Positions 63,369-64,000 of a stretch of DNA of 64,000 nucleotides are shown one piece after another. Numbering within the stretch: the first letter of the stretch is position 1; each line of letters begins with the position of its first letter. Source of the stretch: Paenibacillus sp. FSL H7-0357 (GTDB lineage Bacteria > Bacillota > Bacilli > Paenibacillales > Paenibacillaceae); assembly GCF_000758525.1 (NCBI RefSeq), contig NZ_CP009241.1, positions 2,480,001 to 2,544,000 on the forward strand, written 5' to 3'. The position numbers and the translations under genes are program-made. The notes beneath the pieces are model-generated. The model worked only from the letters and a program-made list of their open reading frames with translations. It had not been told where the DNA came from and did no database searches.

Positions 63369-64000
63369 ATGAGTAAAGTGTATCGGTTAGGCATAATCGG
63401 GTGTGGTGGAATCGCGAACGGGAAGCACCTGCCAAGTTTAAGCAAGCTGAACAATATTGAAATGGTTGCGTTTTGCGATATCGTTCAGGAGCGGGCTGAA
63501 GCAGCAGCACAACAATATGGAAGCAAAGACGCAAAAGTCTACACTAATTATCAAACATTACTTAAAGATGGCACACTTGATATTATTCATGTGCTTACCC
63601 CCAATGAGTCTCATGCGGAAATCTCTGTCGCTGCGCTGGAAGCCGGCAAGCATGTCATGTGTGAGAAGCCGATGGCCAAGACGGCAGCAGAGGCCAAAAG
63701 AATGGTTGATGCAGCCAAGCGAACAGGAAAAAAACTAACGGTAGGCTATAACAACCGCTTCAGAGAGGATAGCCTATTTCTGAAAAAGCTCTGCGAAGCA
63801 GGACAATTAGGCCATATTTATTACGCCAAGGCGCATGCCATCAGAAGAAGAGCAGTACCTACCTGGGGCGTTTTTCTTGATGAGGAGAAGCAGGGTGGAG
63901 GACCGCTCATCGATATAGGAACGCATGCACTTGATCTGACCTTATGGATGATGGACAATTACCAGCCCAAGGTCGTCTTGGGAACCAAATATCATGAGCT
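63369..64000 (+). CDS. Gfo/Idh/MocA-family oxidoreductase, 3' end outside window
   Basis: About 210 residues are visible from ATG 63369 (MSKVYRLGIIGCGGIANGKH), with GAGG 9-10 bp upstream. The dinucleotide loop GIIGCGGIA, VLTPNESHAEISVAALEAGK, HVMCEKPMAKT (catalytic EKP Lys) and GGGPLIDIGTHALDLTLWMM are the classic family motifs. It is a paralogue of the 61.4-kb gene, with a full EKP where that one has EKV. Probably cotranscribed with the AraC gene. Confidence 0.9.
   Translation, partial: MSKVYRLGIIGCGGIANGKHLPSLSKLNNIEMVAFCDIVQERAEAAAQQYGSKDAKVYTNYQTLLKDGTLDIIHVLTPNESHAEISVAALEAGKHVMCEKPMAKTAAEAKRMVDAAKRTGKKLTVGYNNRFREDSLFLKKLCEAGQLGHIYYAKAHAIRRRAVPTWGVFLDEEKQGGGPLIDIGTHALDLTLWMMDNYQPKVVLGTKYHE

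Overview
The window reads as chromosomal DNA from an aerobic, endospore-forming Bacillales bacterium, most likely Paenibacillus (genus is inference). The support is a set of spore genes (tandem yheD/yheC coat-type ATP-grasp genes, ytrH-ytrI, ytvI, ytaF, an alpha/beta-type SASP), strong Shine-Dalgarno sites with frequent GTG/TTG starts, U-tract hairpin terminators, and gene order recalling Bacillus subtilis (dnaE..accD-accA..pyk..fxsA-ytvI-citZ-icd-mdh..pho..polA-mutM-ytaF-coaE..nrdR). No IS element, prophage, CRISPR array or rRNA was found.

Layout. 1-5.5 kb: a minus-strand cluster in transcription order yheD-yheC-yheD-yheC-GNAT, i.e. a duplicated long/short ATP-grasp pair. 5.8-8.8 kb: yheA, a LURP-one-type protein, a small membrane protein and ytoI. 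8.9-10.2 kb: ytrH-ytrI-ytpI on the minus strand, with a good sigma-E-type promoter. 10.3-18.7 kb: dnaE, a YutG-like protein, a 62-residue protein, accD and accA in one open frame, and pyk. 18.8-23.1 kb: a glutamic peptidase (eqolisin), an MFS transporter, a hotdog thioesterase, fxsA and ytvI. 23.4-27 kb: the TCA block citZ-icd-mdh. 27-39.5 kb is more accessory: a membrane protein, a Nudix hydrolase, an SDR, a TPP-riboswitch thiamine operon (tenI-thiS-thiG-thiH, no thiF), a YfbR-like nucleotidase, class I fumarase, and a large secreted GH13 amylase followed by a LacI regulator.

39.5-44.1 kb is a phosphate block (phoR-type kinase, phoP, pstB, phoU); the kinase, phoP and pstB genes each have their own 11-bp-spaced Pho box, and pstS/C/A are absent. 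44.4-51.4 kb holds polA, mutM, ytaF, coaE, a lytic transglycosylase, SASP, nrdR and tRNA-Ala/tRNA-Lys. 51.4-55.3 kb holds a gene-poor stretch and a three-enzyme operon (zinc-free MDR reductase, membrane-anchored strictosidine-synthase-like lactonase, SDR) behind twin operator-like palindromes and a possible 23-codon leader ORF. 55.9-61.2 kb is a lic-type beta-glucoside PTS operon (PRD activator, IIA, IIB, IIC, 6-phospho-beta-glucosidase). 61.4-64 kb has two Gfo/Idh/MocA oxidoreductases flanking an AraC regulator; the last is cut by the window end.

The points most worth a second look are the accD-accA frame fusion at a G4 run, the duplicated yheD-yheC unit, the leaderless bacterial eqolisin, the heptamer repeat array inside the thi operon, the three Pho boxes, and the twin-operator leader of the 52-kb operon. 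I did not find a clearly unprecedented defence or mobile system.
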